Below are positions 17,414-25,914 of a DNA stretch of 64,000 nt, in pieces. Below the pieces are notes generated by a model. The model saw only the letters and a program-made list of their open reading frames with translations. It searched no databases and was not told where the DNA came from. The translations under genes and the position numbers were made by a program. The stretch's first letter is position 1, and each line of letters begins with the position of its first letter. The stretch comes from BOKV01 sp041739465 (GTDB lineage: Bacteria > Pseudomonadota > Alphaproteobacteria > Rhizobiales > Rhizobiaceae), in assembly GCA_041739465.1 (NCBI GenBank), contig JBGSNX010000059.1:49950-113949 (forward strand), written 5' to 3'.

Positions 17414-19261
17414 TCAGGCCTTTGCCATCACGTAGGAACCTGGCGCGTGCTCGATCGGCTTGTGCTTCTTCGAACCGGTCTTGCGCGCGGCAACCGTTTC
17501 CCCGTCATGCTTCCTGATCCACTGGTCCCAGTGCGGCCACCACGAACCAGGGTTTTCCTGTGCGCTCTTCATCCAGTCGGCAAGCTCACCCACTGGCTTG
17601 CCGCCGGTCCAGTACTGGTACTTCTTCATCGAAGGCGGGTTGACCACCCCCGCTATATGCCCCGAGCCCGAAAGGACATAGGTCACCTTGCCGCCCAGGA
17701 ACTGCGAACCCAGAAAGGCTGAGCGGGCAGGGGCAATATGGTCTTCGCGCGTGGCAAGATTGTAAACGGGGATGGTCACATCGCCCAGGTCCAGTTTCTC
17801 CCCGCCAATTTCCATGGTTCCCTTGGACAGCCGGTTTTCAAGGTAGCAATTGCGCAGGTAAAACGAGTGGTTTGCCGCGGGCATCCGGGTGGAATCGGAA
17901 TTCCAGTACAATAGGTCAAAGGGAAGGGGCGCTTTGCCCTTCATGTAATTGTCGACCACGTACGGCCAGATAAGATCGCGCGAGCGCAGCATGTTGAAGG
18001 CGTTGGCCATTTTGGAGCCTTCAAGGTAACCCTTCGACGCCATGGATGCTTCAACACGCTGGATCTGCTCTTCATCGACAAAAACTTTCAGATCGCCAGC
18101 ATGGGTGAAATCGACCTGTGTGGTGAAAAAGGTCGCTGTTCCAGCCCTCTTGTCGCCGCGCCGGGCCATCAACGCCAGCGTTACTGCCAGCAGGGTTCCC
18201 CCCACGCAGTAACCGATGAGGTTGACCTTCTTAGCGCCGGTGATTTCCTCCACAACGTCGAGCGTCGAAAGGATCCCCTGTTTGGCATAGTGCTCAAAGC
18301 TCATGCCCGCCTGACGCTCGTCGGGGTTAACCCACGACACCACAAACACTGTGTGCCCCTGGTCGACGCACCATTTGATAAAGCTTTTTTGCGGATTGAG
18401 ATCGAGAATGTAGAACTTGTTGATCCAGGGCGGCACGATCACCAAGGGCCGCTTCAACACCTTTTCCGTTGAGGCATCATACTGGATGACTTGGCAAACT
18501 GAATTTTGCGCAACCACCTTGCCTGGCGTGTTGGCGACGTCGCGGCCAACCTGAAATGCTGAGTTGTCTGCCTGGCGCAGCTTCAGATCGCCGCCGCCGC
18601 GTTCGAGATCTTCGGTCAGCATCTTCATGCCGCGAACCAGGTTTTCGCCATCGCTGCTGAAAGTCTCGCGCAAAACTTCCGGATTTGTCGCAGGGAAATT
18701 GGTTGGCGACAGCGAATTCACCAATTGCTGGGCGTAGAAAACCGCCTTGTGCTTGGTGTGTTCGTCCAACCCTTCAGTCCTGTCCACAAGATCGGTGATC
18801 CAGTTGGATGTGATGAGATAAGTCTGGCGCAAGAAATTGAAGAACTGGTTCTCGCGCCATTCCTGATCGGAAAAGCGCCGGTCACCCGGTTCGGGTTTTG
18901 CTACGTCTTCGACTTGCTCGCCGCCCATTCGCCGGATCGAGTTGGACCACAAATCCATGTATCTTGAGAACAGCGCCGTCTGTGCCTGCAATGCCCGGTG
19001 CGGGTCGGATAGCCAGTATTCGGAAACCTTGCCCATTGTTTTGGTCAGGTCATTGATGCTGTCGGAAATATTGTCCTGTTTCTCACCACTCTCGCGCGGC
19101 GCAACCCAGGCCGCAGCCGCATGCCCGGCTTCTTCGACCATATGCGCCATGTTGCGCATGAAGGCTTCCGGATCGTGCACGACGTAGGGCGAGGCAGGCG
19201 CAGGCCCGCTACTGCCGGTTTCGTTGGCCTTTTCGCTCTTGTTGTCAGATTTCGAAACCAT
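17414..19261 (-). CDS. phaC: Class I poly(3-hydroxyalkanoate) synthase
   Basis: The 615-residue enzyme polymerises (R)-3-hydroxybutyryl-CoA into PHB granules. The lipase-like box is GYCVGGTLLA with catalytic Cys; the catalytic Asp lies in LATREDHIAP and the His in SGSGHIAGVVNPP. The helical N-terminal region and the length fit class I (no PhaE partner needed). The N-terminal 25 residues (KSDNKSEKANETGSSGPAPA) are low-complexity. GGGAGG precedes the ATG at 19261. No phaR, phaA or phaB is adjacent. Confidence 0.96.
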   Translation of the reverse strand: MVSKSDNKSEKANETGSSGPAPASPYVVHDPEAFMRNMAHMVEEAGHAAAAWVAPRESGEKQDNISDSINDLTKTMGKVSEYWLSDPHRALQAQTALFSRYMDLWSNSIRRMGGEQVEDVAKPEPGDRRFSDQEWRENQFFNFLRQTYLITSNWITDLVDRTEGLDEHTKHKAVFYAQQLVNSLSPTNFPATNPEVLRETFSSDGENLVRGMKMLTEDLERGGGDLKLRQADNSAFQVGRDVANTPGKVVAQNSVCQVIQYDASTEKVLKRPLVIVPPWINKFYILDLNPQKSFIKWCVDQGHTVFVVSWVNPDERQAGMSFEHYAKQGILSTLDVVEEITGAKKVNLIGYCVGGTLLAVTLALMARRGDKRAGTATFFTTQVDFTHAGDLKVFVDEEQIQRVEASMASKGYLEGSKMANAFNMLRSRDLIWPYVVDNYMKGKAPLPFDLLYWNSDSTRMPAANHSFYLRNCYLENRLSKGTMEIGGEKLDLGDVTIPVYNLATREDHIAPARSAFLGSQFLGGKVTYVLSGSGHIAGVVNPPSMKKYQYWTGGKPVGELADWMKSAQENPGSWWPHWDQWIRKHDGETVAARKTGSKKHKPIEHAPGSYVMAKA

Positions 19262-19418
19262 TTATTCCTCCCGCAAAACAGTATATCCCGAATGCCACCA
19301 CAATCGCCATCTATCCGTTGGTAAAAGAATGGCGCGGCGAAATGGCATTCCCGTGACAAAGGGCGGGTAACTGCTTTGGCGGGAAAACCCTTCGAACGCA
19401 TTGCGGAGTTTTGTTGGT

Positions 19419-19985
19419 TTGAAAAACGAGAAGATCACACAACCCAGATTCTCTGCGTTTAAATCAGGCAGCATTGCGCTGGTTTGCCTGTTGTCGCTGG
19501 CTGGCTGCGTGGGTTCGGGCGGGGCCTTGCGCGGTGTGGGTGCGCCTACTCCGCCGCAAGCAGCCACTGCCCCGGCTGAGCGGGCTGTTTTGCAGACGGT
19601 TGCCCGTGAAGATAAATTGAACGAGGGCACCCCCCTGAACGTGACGGTGGATGCGGCTACAAGTTCGCAGCCCCTTACCCCGTCAATTGTGCCGCCAGCC
19701 CCGCAAATGGCCAGTTCAAAGCCCCAAGCGGTCGAGCAGATCAGGGCAAAGGCTTCAGCCACCGGCAACGTCAAGCCAAATGTCTTCGACATACCCAAGT
19801 CTTCTCCAAATCGCCTGACTGCAACCCGCCAAGCTGAATCGCGCAGCGAGCTGGAAGCGGCTGCAGCAAAAAATGCGGCCATCATGGACAGTGGCGAGGC
19901 GCAAGCCAAAGCTGGTGCAGCCAAAAAACTGAAGCGGCAGGCCCAGACCCACTACGATGCCGCATTGAAAGAGATTGAAAATTGA
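19419..19985 (+). CDS. Putative lipoprotein, unknown function
   Basis: The 188-residue product has a lipoprotein signal peptide with lipobox LSLAGC near residue 30, then a Pro/Ala/Thr-rich disordered stretch and a C-terminal helical segment rich in Ala, Glu, Lys and Gln (AAAAKNAAIMDSGEAQAKAG). No known domain is seen. Start: TTG at 19419 with GGAG 10 bases upstream gives MKNEKITQPRFSAFKSGSIAL, a good basic n-region; a TTG at 19401 is the alternative. It is divergent from phaC and 66 bases upstream of the aminotransferase. Confidence 0.65.
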   Translation: MKNEKITQPRFSAFKSGSIALVCLLSLAGCVGSGGALRGVGAPTPPQAATAPAERAVLQTVAREDKLNEGTPLNVTVDAATSSQPLTPSIVPPAPQMASSKPQAVEQIRAKASATGNVKPNVFDIPKSSPNRLTATRQAESRSELEAAAAKNAAIMDSGEAQAKAGAAKKLKRQAQTHYDAALKEIEN

Positions 19986-20051
19986 TGCTTTGAACGAGGC
20001 GCAATGCTGCGCTATTGCAAAGGCAAAAGCGGTGAATGCACTGCAAGGTCA

Positions 20052-21284
20052 ATGAAAGACAAGCTGATGGAAGAATTCTACAAGATTCGCCGCCTGCCAC
20101 CTTACGTCTTTGAACAGGTGAACCGCCTGAAGGCATCGGCGCGGGCAGCAGGCGCAGACATCATCGACCTTGGCATGGGCAATCCGGATCTGCCGACACC
20201 TTCCGTCATCATCGATAAGCTGGCGGAAGCGGCACGCGACCCGCGCACCCACCGCTATTCAGCATCCAAGGGCATCCCCGGCCTTCGCAAAGCGCAGGCA
20301 GGGTTTTACGCCCGCCGCTTTGGCGTGAAGCTCAACCCGGACACGCAGGTCGTTGCAACGCTCGGCTCGAAGGAAGGCTTTGCCAACATGGCGCAAGCCA
20401 TAACCGCGCCGGGCGACGTGGTGCTGGTGCCCAACCCGACCTATCCGATCCACTCTTTCGGCTTCATCATGTCGGGCGCAGTGGTGCGCTCGATATCGGC
20501 TGAACCGGATGAAACCTTCTTCCATTCGATGGAGCGGGCGGTGAAATATTCCATTCCCGCCCCCACCGCTGTCATCCTCAATTACCCGTCGAACCCGACT
20601 GCCAAGCTCGCCTCGCTCGATTTCTACCACGACGTGATCGCCTTTGCCCGCAAGCATAACATTATCGTCCTTTCAGACCTTGCCTATAGCGAAATCTATT
20701 TCGACAAGGAGCCGCCGCCGTCGATCCTGCAGGTGCCGGGCGCCATGGAAATCGCAGTCGAGTTCACTTCGATGTCGAAGACCTATTCGATGCCCGGCTG
20801 GCGTATCGGCTTTGCGGTTGGCAATGAGCGGCTGGTATCCGCGCTGACCCGCGTCAAATCCTATCTCGACTATGGCGCGTTCACGCCGATCCAGGTGGCG
20901 GCGACCTACGCGATCAACACCCAGGACGCCGAAATCGAAAAGGTCCGCAACGTCTATCGCACCCGCCGCGATGTGCTGGTGGATGCATTTGGCCGCGCCG
21001 GCTTCGACATACCTCCGCCGCCGGCCACCATGTTTGCCTGGGCGCCGATCCCGGAAAAGTTCCGCGAGCTTGGCAGCCTCGAATTTTCAAAACTGCTGGT
21101 GGAAAAGGCCGACGTGGCGGTTTCGCCCGGCGTCGGCTTTGGCGAAAACGGCGACCAGTATGTGCGCATCGCGCTCGTTGAAAACGAGCACCGCATCCGC
21201 CAGGCTGCGAGGAACATCAAGAAATTCCTCTCCACCGCCGACGAAACGCTGCACAACGTCATCCCGCTGGCGGCGCGCAGATAG
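20052..21284 (+). CDS. Class I/II aminotransferase, alanine/LL-diaminopimelate-type
   Basis: The 410-residue PLP enzyme begins MKDKLMEEFYKIRRLPPYVF and has GMGNPDLPTP, PNPTYPIHSFGF, LNYPSNPTA and the PLP-lysine segment SMSKTYSMPGWRIGFAVGN. It is closest to the AlaC/LL-DAP-aminotransferase-like group placed before hom in many Rhizobiales genomes. It likely transaminates alanine/pyruvate or a related amino acid; exact specificity cannot be read. AAGG lies 5 bases before the ATG at 20052; the ATG at 20067 is an alternative start. Confidence 0.85.
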   Translation: MKDKLMEEFYKIRRLPPYVFEQVNRLKASARAAGADIIDLGMGNPDLPTPSVIIDKLAEAARDPRTHRYSASKGIPGLRKAQAGFYARRFGVKLNPDTQVVATLGSKEGFANMAQAITAPGDVVLVPNPTYPIHSFGFIMSGAVVRSISAEPDETFFHSMERAVKYSIPAPTAVILNYPSNPTAKLASLDFYHDVIAFARKHNIIVLSDLAYSEIYFDKEPPPSILQVPGAMEIAVEFTSMSKTYSMPGWRIGFAVGNERLVSALTRVKSYLDYGAFTPIQVAATYAINTQDAEIEKVRNVYRTRRDVLVDAFGRAGFDIPPPPATMFAWAPIPEKFRELGSLEFSKLLVEKADVAVSPGVGFGENGDQYVRIALVENEHRIRQAARNIKKFLSTADETLHNVIPLAARR

Positions 21285-21439
21285 GGCGTTGGCCCGTCCT
21301 GTAGCCGGGCGGGTTAGGCTTTCGCTGAACTGTCCTCCGCCTTGCTTGGCTGTCTCAAATTCAAATCGCAAAATCGTGTGTTGCCCGCCACGCATGATTG
21401 CCCGACCCTGAAATTCTGACCGATTTCCGGGAGTGACAA

Positions 21440-21745
21440 ATGTCGAAATTCACGGCGGCCGCCCTTGGCGTGCTTTTTTCGCTGCTTGCCGCTGCACCGG
21501 TTTACGCCGAAGGTGACGGACGCAGTGCAATTCCTGATCTTTACGCTGCGTTTGAATGCAAGAACGGCAGGGCCTGTCCGACCGGCAAGCCAAGGCCATT
21601 CGGCACAGTTCGAATCCAGTCGGCGCAGCAGCCATTGAATTGTGAATTTTATCGAAAGCCCAGCGCCTCGCTCAATGCCACCCAGCGCGAACGCTTGTAC
21701 AATTCATGTGTCATGCGCAGCGGCGCACGCAGGCCTCCAACCTGA
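21440..21745 (+). CDS. Small exported four-Cys protein (type A)
   Basis: The 101-residue protein has a signal peptide (cleaved after PVYA, near residue 23) and four Cys in FECKNGRACP, LNCEFYRKP and LYNSCVMR. The order C-x5-C ... NCEFY ... YxxC matches the small exported protein at 22942-23241, so the two look related. The function is unknown; the spacing suggests two disulfides in the periplasm. GGGAG precedes the ATG. Confidence 0.65.
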   Translation: MSKFTAAALGVLFSLLAAAPVYAEGDGRSAIPDLYAAFECKNGRACPTGKPRPFGTVRIQSAQQPLNCEFYRKPSASLNATQRERLYNSCVMRSGARRPPT

Positions 21746-21819
21746 GCGTTACGCACTGACCGCAGTTTGCAAGCCTCGTTCTGCGGTTGGTATCGCCGAA
21801 ACCCCGCACCCGTTCCTGA

Positions 21820-22596
21820 TCACACCCCGCGGGCGGTACGCACCCACTGCACGATTTCGGTAAGGTTGGCCGGTGTGGCGAGACCGCACTGGGTAAGTTC
21901 CGTTTGCAGCTCGAGGGTGATCCCTTCCTTGCGTGCTCCCAGCGCGTCGGCGAGCGTGCCGCTCGAAACTGCCGTCGTCGCGTTCTTGATATCGGATGCG
22001 TCCCTGCACAGGTGAACCACCTTGCCGCCGTCGCTCCACCACACCAGATCCTGGCCGACCAGCTGTGTCACCACCTGCGATTCAACCGCCACCTGTTCTT
22101 GCGACAGCGGCTTGAAGTCGATGCCAAGCGCCGTTGCGGCAATCGCGACAACAATGCCGGCTGCCCCGGCAATGCCCTTCTGTTTGGCGTCCATGTCCTT
22201 GTTGAGGAAGATCATGGCGATCAGCGGCAGGAACGCCACCAGCGCGATGAAGGCTCCCAGCTGGTTCTGGATGAAGAATTTCACCGGCTCCTTGCTGGAT
22301 GCCGGGTCGAGATGGTTCGCCCGCTTCCACAGCTGCGAACCGGCGATGGCCAGAATGCCGACAACCGCGATGAAGCCAAGGAGCGTCCACCAGCGCCACT
22401 GCGGGAAGCCCTGGGCGGCGGCGAGTTCTTCGAAAGATGGCCGCAGCAGCCAGAAAATGGCGACCAGTTCCAACGCAATCGCAACAAACCATAGGCCAAG
22501 CGCGATGTAGCGGTTGCGGGTTGCCTGCGATTTTGCAGCTGGTGTGGGCGTGAATACCGGCTTGTCCGATTGCATTGCTTTGGCAGGTTTTGACAT
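21820..22596 (-). CDS. Membrane protein of unknown function
   Basis: The 258-residue protein has a basic N-terminus followed by four hydrophobic segments (about residues 28-50, 66-86, 105-128 and 135-152). A soluble C-terminal domain of about 100 residues begins near DFKPLSQEQVAVESQVV and contains WWSDGGKVVHLCRDASDI and LELQTELTQCG. The family is not recognised. The ATG at 22596 (MSKPAKAMQ) has GGGGA 7-8 bases upstream; an upstream in-frame start at 22692 would add a basic leader. It sits between the two related small exported genes, on the opposite strand. Confidence 0.68.
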   Translation of the reverse strand: MSKPAKAMQSDKPVFTPTPAAKSQATRNRYIALGLWFVAIALELVAIFWLLRPSFEELAAAQGFPQWRWWTLLGFIAVVGILAIAGSQLWKRANHLDPASSKEPVKFFIQNQLGAFIALVAFLPLIAMIFLNKDMDAKQKGIAGAAGIVVAIAATALGIDFKPLSQEQVAVESQVVTQLVGQDLVWWSDGGKVVHLCRDASDIKNATTAVSSGTLADALGARKEGITLELQTELTQCGLATPANLTEIVQWVRTARGV

Positions 22597-22941
22597 CGTT
22601 TTTCCCCGAATTGGCTGTCCCTGGCAGGGAACGTGGCGCAACCGTGAAACAAGCACAAGCCCAGTCTTTGCTGATTGAGGGCGCTTGTCCACATAGGCTG
22701 GCGCTGTTGCAAAATTGACAGTTTGCGATCTGCCGCGGAATTTTCACGGCAGGGCTAACCCATCCTTGTGAAACTGATGCGACGCAAAACTGCAATGGAA
22801 ACACGGCGGCAATTCAGGCGGGAGGCAGCAGGCTTGCCGGGGCGAGGGCAGGCAATGTGCTGATCGGCACATCCGGTTTGGCCAGTCCATGCCATGTAAG
22901 GGAGGGGCTTTTGGGGGGCACAACCTGAAAGGACCTTTAAC
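22597..22941. other. Intergenic stretch without a gene; possible plus-strand promoter at 22715-22743
   Basis: No credible coding frame is visible. A perfect TTGACA lies at 22715-22720 with GAATTT 17 bases later, oriented towards the small exported gene; this would give a leader of nearly 200 bases. A short dyad ATGTGC/GCACAT occurs near 22854-22871. The remainder shows no other structure that I can support. Confidence 0.4.
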
Positions 22942-23241
22942 ATGCGTGCAAACTATCAAGTAACTACGGCCGTGGCCGTATCCATCCTGGCAATGGCCTT
23001 TGCTGCACCTGCAATGGCACAACAGTCGCGTGGCGGCGGGAGTGAATCCCCCGGCGGCGGCGAATTCGAAGGGCCAGTGCCCGGCGTCCAGATAAACTGT
23101 ACGGCCGCTTACTGTGACACCCCAGTGGTTGTTTACAAGCGCAGTGTCGATTGTGACTTCTATCTGACACGGGCTCATGGTCCGGCGGCCAAGTACTGGG
23201 AATTCCGCTATCGCGAATGCAAGCGGTTCAGCGAGAAGTAA
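22942..23241 (+). CDS. Small exported four-Cys protein (type B)
   Basis: The 99-residue protein has a signal peptide ending AMAQQ (near residue 27), a Gly/Ser/Pro-rich linker and four Cys: INCTAAYCDTP, DCDFYLTR and YRECKRF. The Cys pattern and the CxFY segment match the 21440-21745 protein. No function is known. An AAAGGACC element precedes the ATG. Confidence 0.65.
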   Translation: MRANYQVTTAVAVSILAMAFAAPAMAQQSRGGGSESPGGGEFEGPVPGVQINCTAAYCDTPVVVYKRSVDCDFYLTRAHGPAAKYWEFRYRECKRFSEK

Positions 23242-23252
23242 TTCTGGCTGCT

Positions 23253-23279
23253 GCGCCGCCCTGCCAAACAGGGCGGCGC
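23253..23279 (+). terminator. Strong hairpin after the type B exported gene
   Basis: An 11-bp perfect stem (GCGCCGCCCTG/CAGGGCGGCGC) with a 5-base loop starts 12 bases after the stop at 23241. There is no T-run, so termination may be factor-assisted or the hairpin may protect the mRNA 3' end. Confidence 0.6.
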
Positions 23280-23427
23280 GCCATATTGTTGAGACGGCGA
23301 TTGCTCCGCTCCCTATTGCGCAAAGTGGCGAGGGATTGCTCCGCCGGTTGATCTAAGTCCCGCCGCCGCTTATTGAGGCGCACAAGGGCGCTTGCGCCTG
23401 CTGGTGATTCCCGCTCGGAGATTTCCC

Positions 23428-24741
23428 ATGACTGAACCGCTACGCCTTGGCATCGCCGGGCTCGGCACCGTCGGTGCGGCGCTGGTGAGTGTGCTGCAGC
23501 GCAAGCACAATTTCCTTGCCGAGCGATGCGGCCGGCCAATCCTTGTCACCGCTGTTGCAGCGCGCGACCGTAACCGGGACCGTGGCCTCGATCTGTCTTC
23601 TGCGAAATGGTTTGACGATCCGGTTGCCCTGGCAAAGTCGGACGATATCGACGTTTTCGTTGAGTTGATCGGCGGAGCGGAAGGCGCTGCTGCAGAGGCG
23701 GTTCGTGCCGCACTTGGCGCGGGCAAACATGTCGTTACCGCCAACAAGGCCCTGCTGGCCAAGCATGGTGTTGAACTAGCTGGCCTTGCTGAGGAACAGG
23801 GCATTCTCCTCAATTTCGAGGCAGCGGTTGCTGGCGGCATTCCGGTCATCAAGGCCATGCGCGAAACGCTTACCGCCAACTCGATCCAGCGCGTCTACGG
23901 CATTCTCAACGGCACCTGCAATTACATCCTGACCCGGATGGAGCAGGAAGGGCTTTCCTATGATGCCTGCCTCGCTGACGCACAGCGCCTTGGCTATGCC
24001 GAGGCCAACCCTGCATTTGATGTCGAGGGTTTTGACACGGCGCACAAGCTTTCAATTCTGACTTCGATTGCGTTTGGCACCCGGATTGCAGCCGACGAAA
24101 TCTATGTCGAGGGCATTTCCAACATCACCCCCGCCGATATCCAGGCCGCCAATGAACTTGGCTATCGCATCAAGCTACTGGGTGTGGCGCAACGCACCGA
24201 ATCGGGCGTCGAACAGCGAGTCCATCCCACCATGGTGCCACTGGATTCGGCGCTTGCGCAGATTCATGGCGTGACCAATGCGGTTGCCATAGACGGTGAC
24301 ATCGTTGGCCAGTTGGTGCTGTCCGGCCCTGGCGCTGGCGGGAACGCTACCGCCTCTGCCGTTGCCGGGGATATTTGCGACATCGCAAAGTCAAGGCCGG
24401 GTCATCAGCACGCACCGGCCTTTGGCGTGCCGGCAGCCCGCCTTGCGCCGTATGTTCAGGCGAAAATGCGCGCGCATGAAGGCGGCTACTTCATCCGCCT
24501 TTCGCTCAACGACCGTGCAGGCGCATTCGCTTCGATTGCCAGCCGCATGGCCGAGCAGGACATTTCGCTCAAATCCATCGTTCAGCATCGTCCCGGCAGG
24601 GCGGTCGCCGAAGATGGCGCGCAACCGGTGATCCTTGTAACACACAAGACAACCGAATCGGCAATCGCTTCGGCGCTTTCAGCCATTGGTTCGGATGGTC
24701 ATCTTGCGTCGCGGCCGCAAATGATCCGCATCGAAAATTGA
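23428..24741 (+). CDS. hom: Homoserine dehydrogenase
   Basis: The 437-residue enzyme reduces aspartate semialdehyde to homoserine for Met, Thr and Ile synthesis. It has the N-terminal NAD(P)-binding GIAGLGTVGAALV, the central GILNGTCNYILTRM and GYAEANPAFDVEGFD catalytic segments, and a C-terminal ACT domain (RLSLNDRAGAFASIASRMAE) for probable threonine feedback. GGAG precedes the ATG at 23428. It is followed on the same strand by glpX (115 bases) and recJ. Confidence 0.96.
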   Translation: MTEPLRLGIAGLGTVGAALVSVLQRKHNFLAERCGRPILVTAVAARDRNRDRGLDLSSAKWFDDPVALAKSDDIDVFVELIGGAEGAAAEAVRAALGAGKHVVTANKALLAKHGVELAGLAEEQGILLNFEAAVAGGIPVIKAMRETLTANSIQRVYGILNGTCNYILTRMEQEGLSYDACLADAQRLGYAEANPAFDVEGFDTAHKLSILTSIAFGTRIAADEIYVEGISNITPADIQAANELGYRIKLLGVAQRTESGVEQRVHPTMVPLDSALAQIHGVTNAVAIDGDIVGQLVLSGPGAGGNATASAVAGDICDIAKSRPGHQHAPAFGVPAARLAPYVQAKMRAHEGGYFIRLSLNDRAGAFASIASRMAEQDISLKSIVQHRPGRAVAEDGAQPVILVTHKTTESAIASALSAIGSDGHLASRPQMIRIEN

Positions 24742-24855
24742 TCCTGAGGCCGTTGGGGCGCATTCAATCGATTTTGTTGGCATCCGGCGGATTTGGTGCG
24801 TTGCCAGTTTGAACCGTTTCGGCGATAGCCTGCCACAACATCCGGAGGAACTTCC

Positions 24856-25842
24856 ATGAATGCCAAAACTGGCTCGACAAGCGTCATCGACCGCATCCTG
24901 ACCATGGAGCTGGTCCGCGTTACCGAGCGCGCCGCGGTCGCAGCAGCCAGATTGCGGGGTCATGGCGACGAAATGGCTGCAGACCAGGCGGCCGTCGATG
25001 CCATGCGAACCGAGTTGAACAATCTGCCGATCGATGGCCGGGTTGTGATTGGTGAGGGCGAGCGCGACGAAGCGCCAATGCTTTACATCGGCGAAGAAGT
25101 GGGCACCAAAAACGGGCCGGCTGTGGACATTGCCCTCGACCCGCTGGAAGGCACCACGATCTGCGCCAAGAACCTGCCCAATTCCATTGCTGTCATTGCA
25201 TTGGCCGAACGTGGCCACATGCTGTACGCGCCCGACGTCTATATGGACAAGATCGCCATCGGACCCGGCCATCCCGAAGGCATCATTGATCTGCGGCTTT
25301 CAGCCACTGAAAACCTGCACAGGCTGGCGGAGGCCAAGGGCGTCAAGATCACCGATCTGACGACCTGCATCATGGATCGCCCGCGCCATGCCAGATTGAT
25401 CGAAGAGGTCCGCACTTCCGGGGCGGCCATTCGTTTGATTGGTGATGGCGATGTTGCAGGCGTCATCCACACCACCGATCCACAAACCACCGGTATCGAC
25501 ATTTACATCGGCATTGGCGGCGCGCCGGAGGGCGTGTTGGCGGCAGCTGCGCTGCGGTGCACCGGCGGCCAGATGCAGGGCCGCCTGCTGCTCGATACGC
25601 CGGAAAAGATGGCCCGTGCCCGCCGGATGGGCATCGAAGACCCCGACAAGATCTATTCGATGGAAGAGATGGCTTCAGGTGATGTGCTGTTTGCAGCAAC
25701 CGGTGTGACGGATGGCAACATGCTTTCGGGCGTCAAGTTCAGCCGCGACTCGATCACCACCCACACGATTGTCATGCGTTCTTCAACGGGCACCATTCGC
25801 GAGATCAAGGCCATTCACCGCGACATGGAAAAATTCGTCTGA
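24856..25842 (+). CDS. glpX: Class II fructose-1,6-bisphosphatase
   Basis: The 328-residue protein is a GlpX-type phosphatase acting on fructose-1,6-bisphosphate in gluconeogenesis. It shows GEGERDEAPMLYIGEEVG, DPLEGTT (metal and phosphate binding), GDGDVAGVI and GGAPEGVLAAAAL. GGAGGA precedes the ATG. In Rhizobiales it commonly lies between hom and recJ, as here. Confidence 0.95.
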   Translation: MNAKTGSTSVIDRILTMELVRVTERAAVAAARLRGHGDEMAADQAAVDAMRTELNNLPIDGRVVIGEGERDEAPMLYIGEEVGTKNGPAVDIALDPLEGTTICAKNLPNSIAVIALAERGHMLYAPDVYMDKIAIGPGHPEGIIDLRLSATENLHRLAEAKGVKITDLTTCIMDRPRHARLIEEVRTSGAAIRLIGDGDVAGVIHTTDPQTTGIDIYIGIGGAPEGVLAAAALRCTGGQMQGRLLLDTPEKMARARRMGIEDPDKIYSMEEMASGDVLFAATGVTDGNMLSGVKFSRDSITTHTIVMRSSTGTIREIKAIHRDMEKFV

Positions 25843-25914
25843 GAATTGGCCGTGCTTCAAGCCAGCAGCTGGTGCACAATGCGGGCATGACGAACAGATC
25901 TGCTTGAGCCGCCA

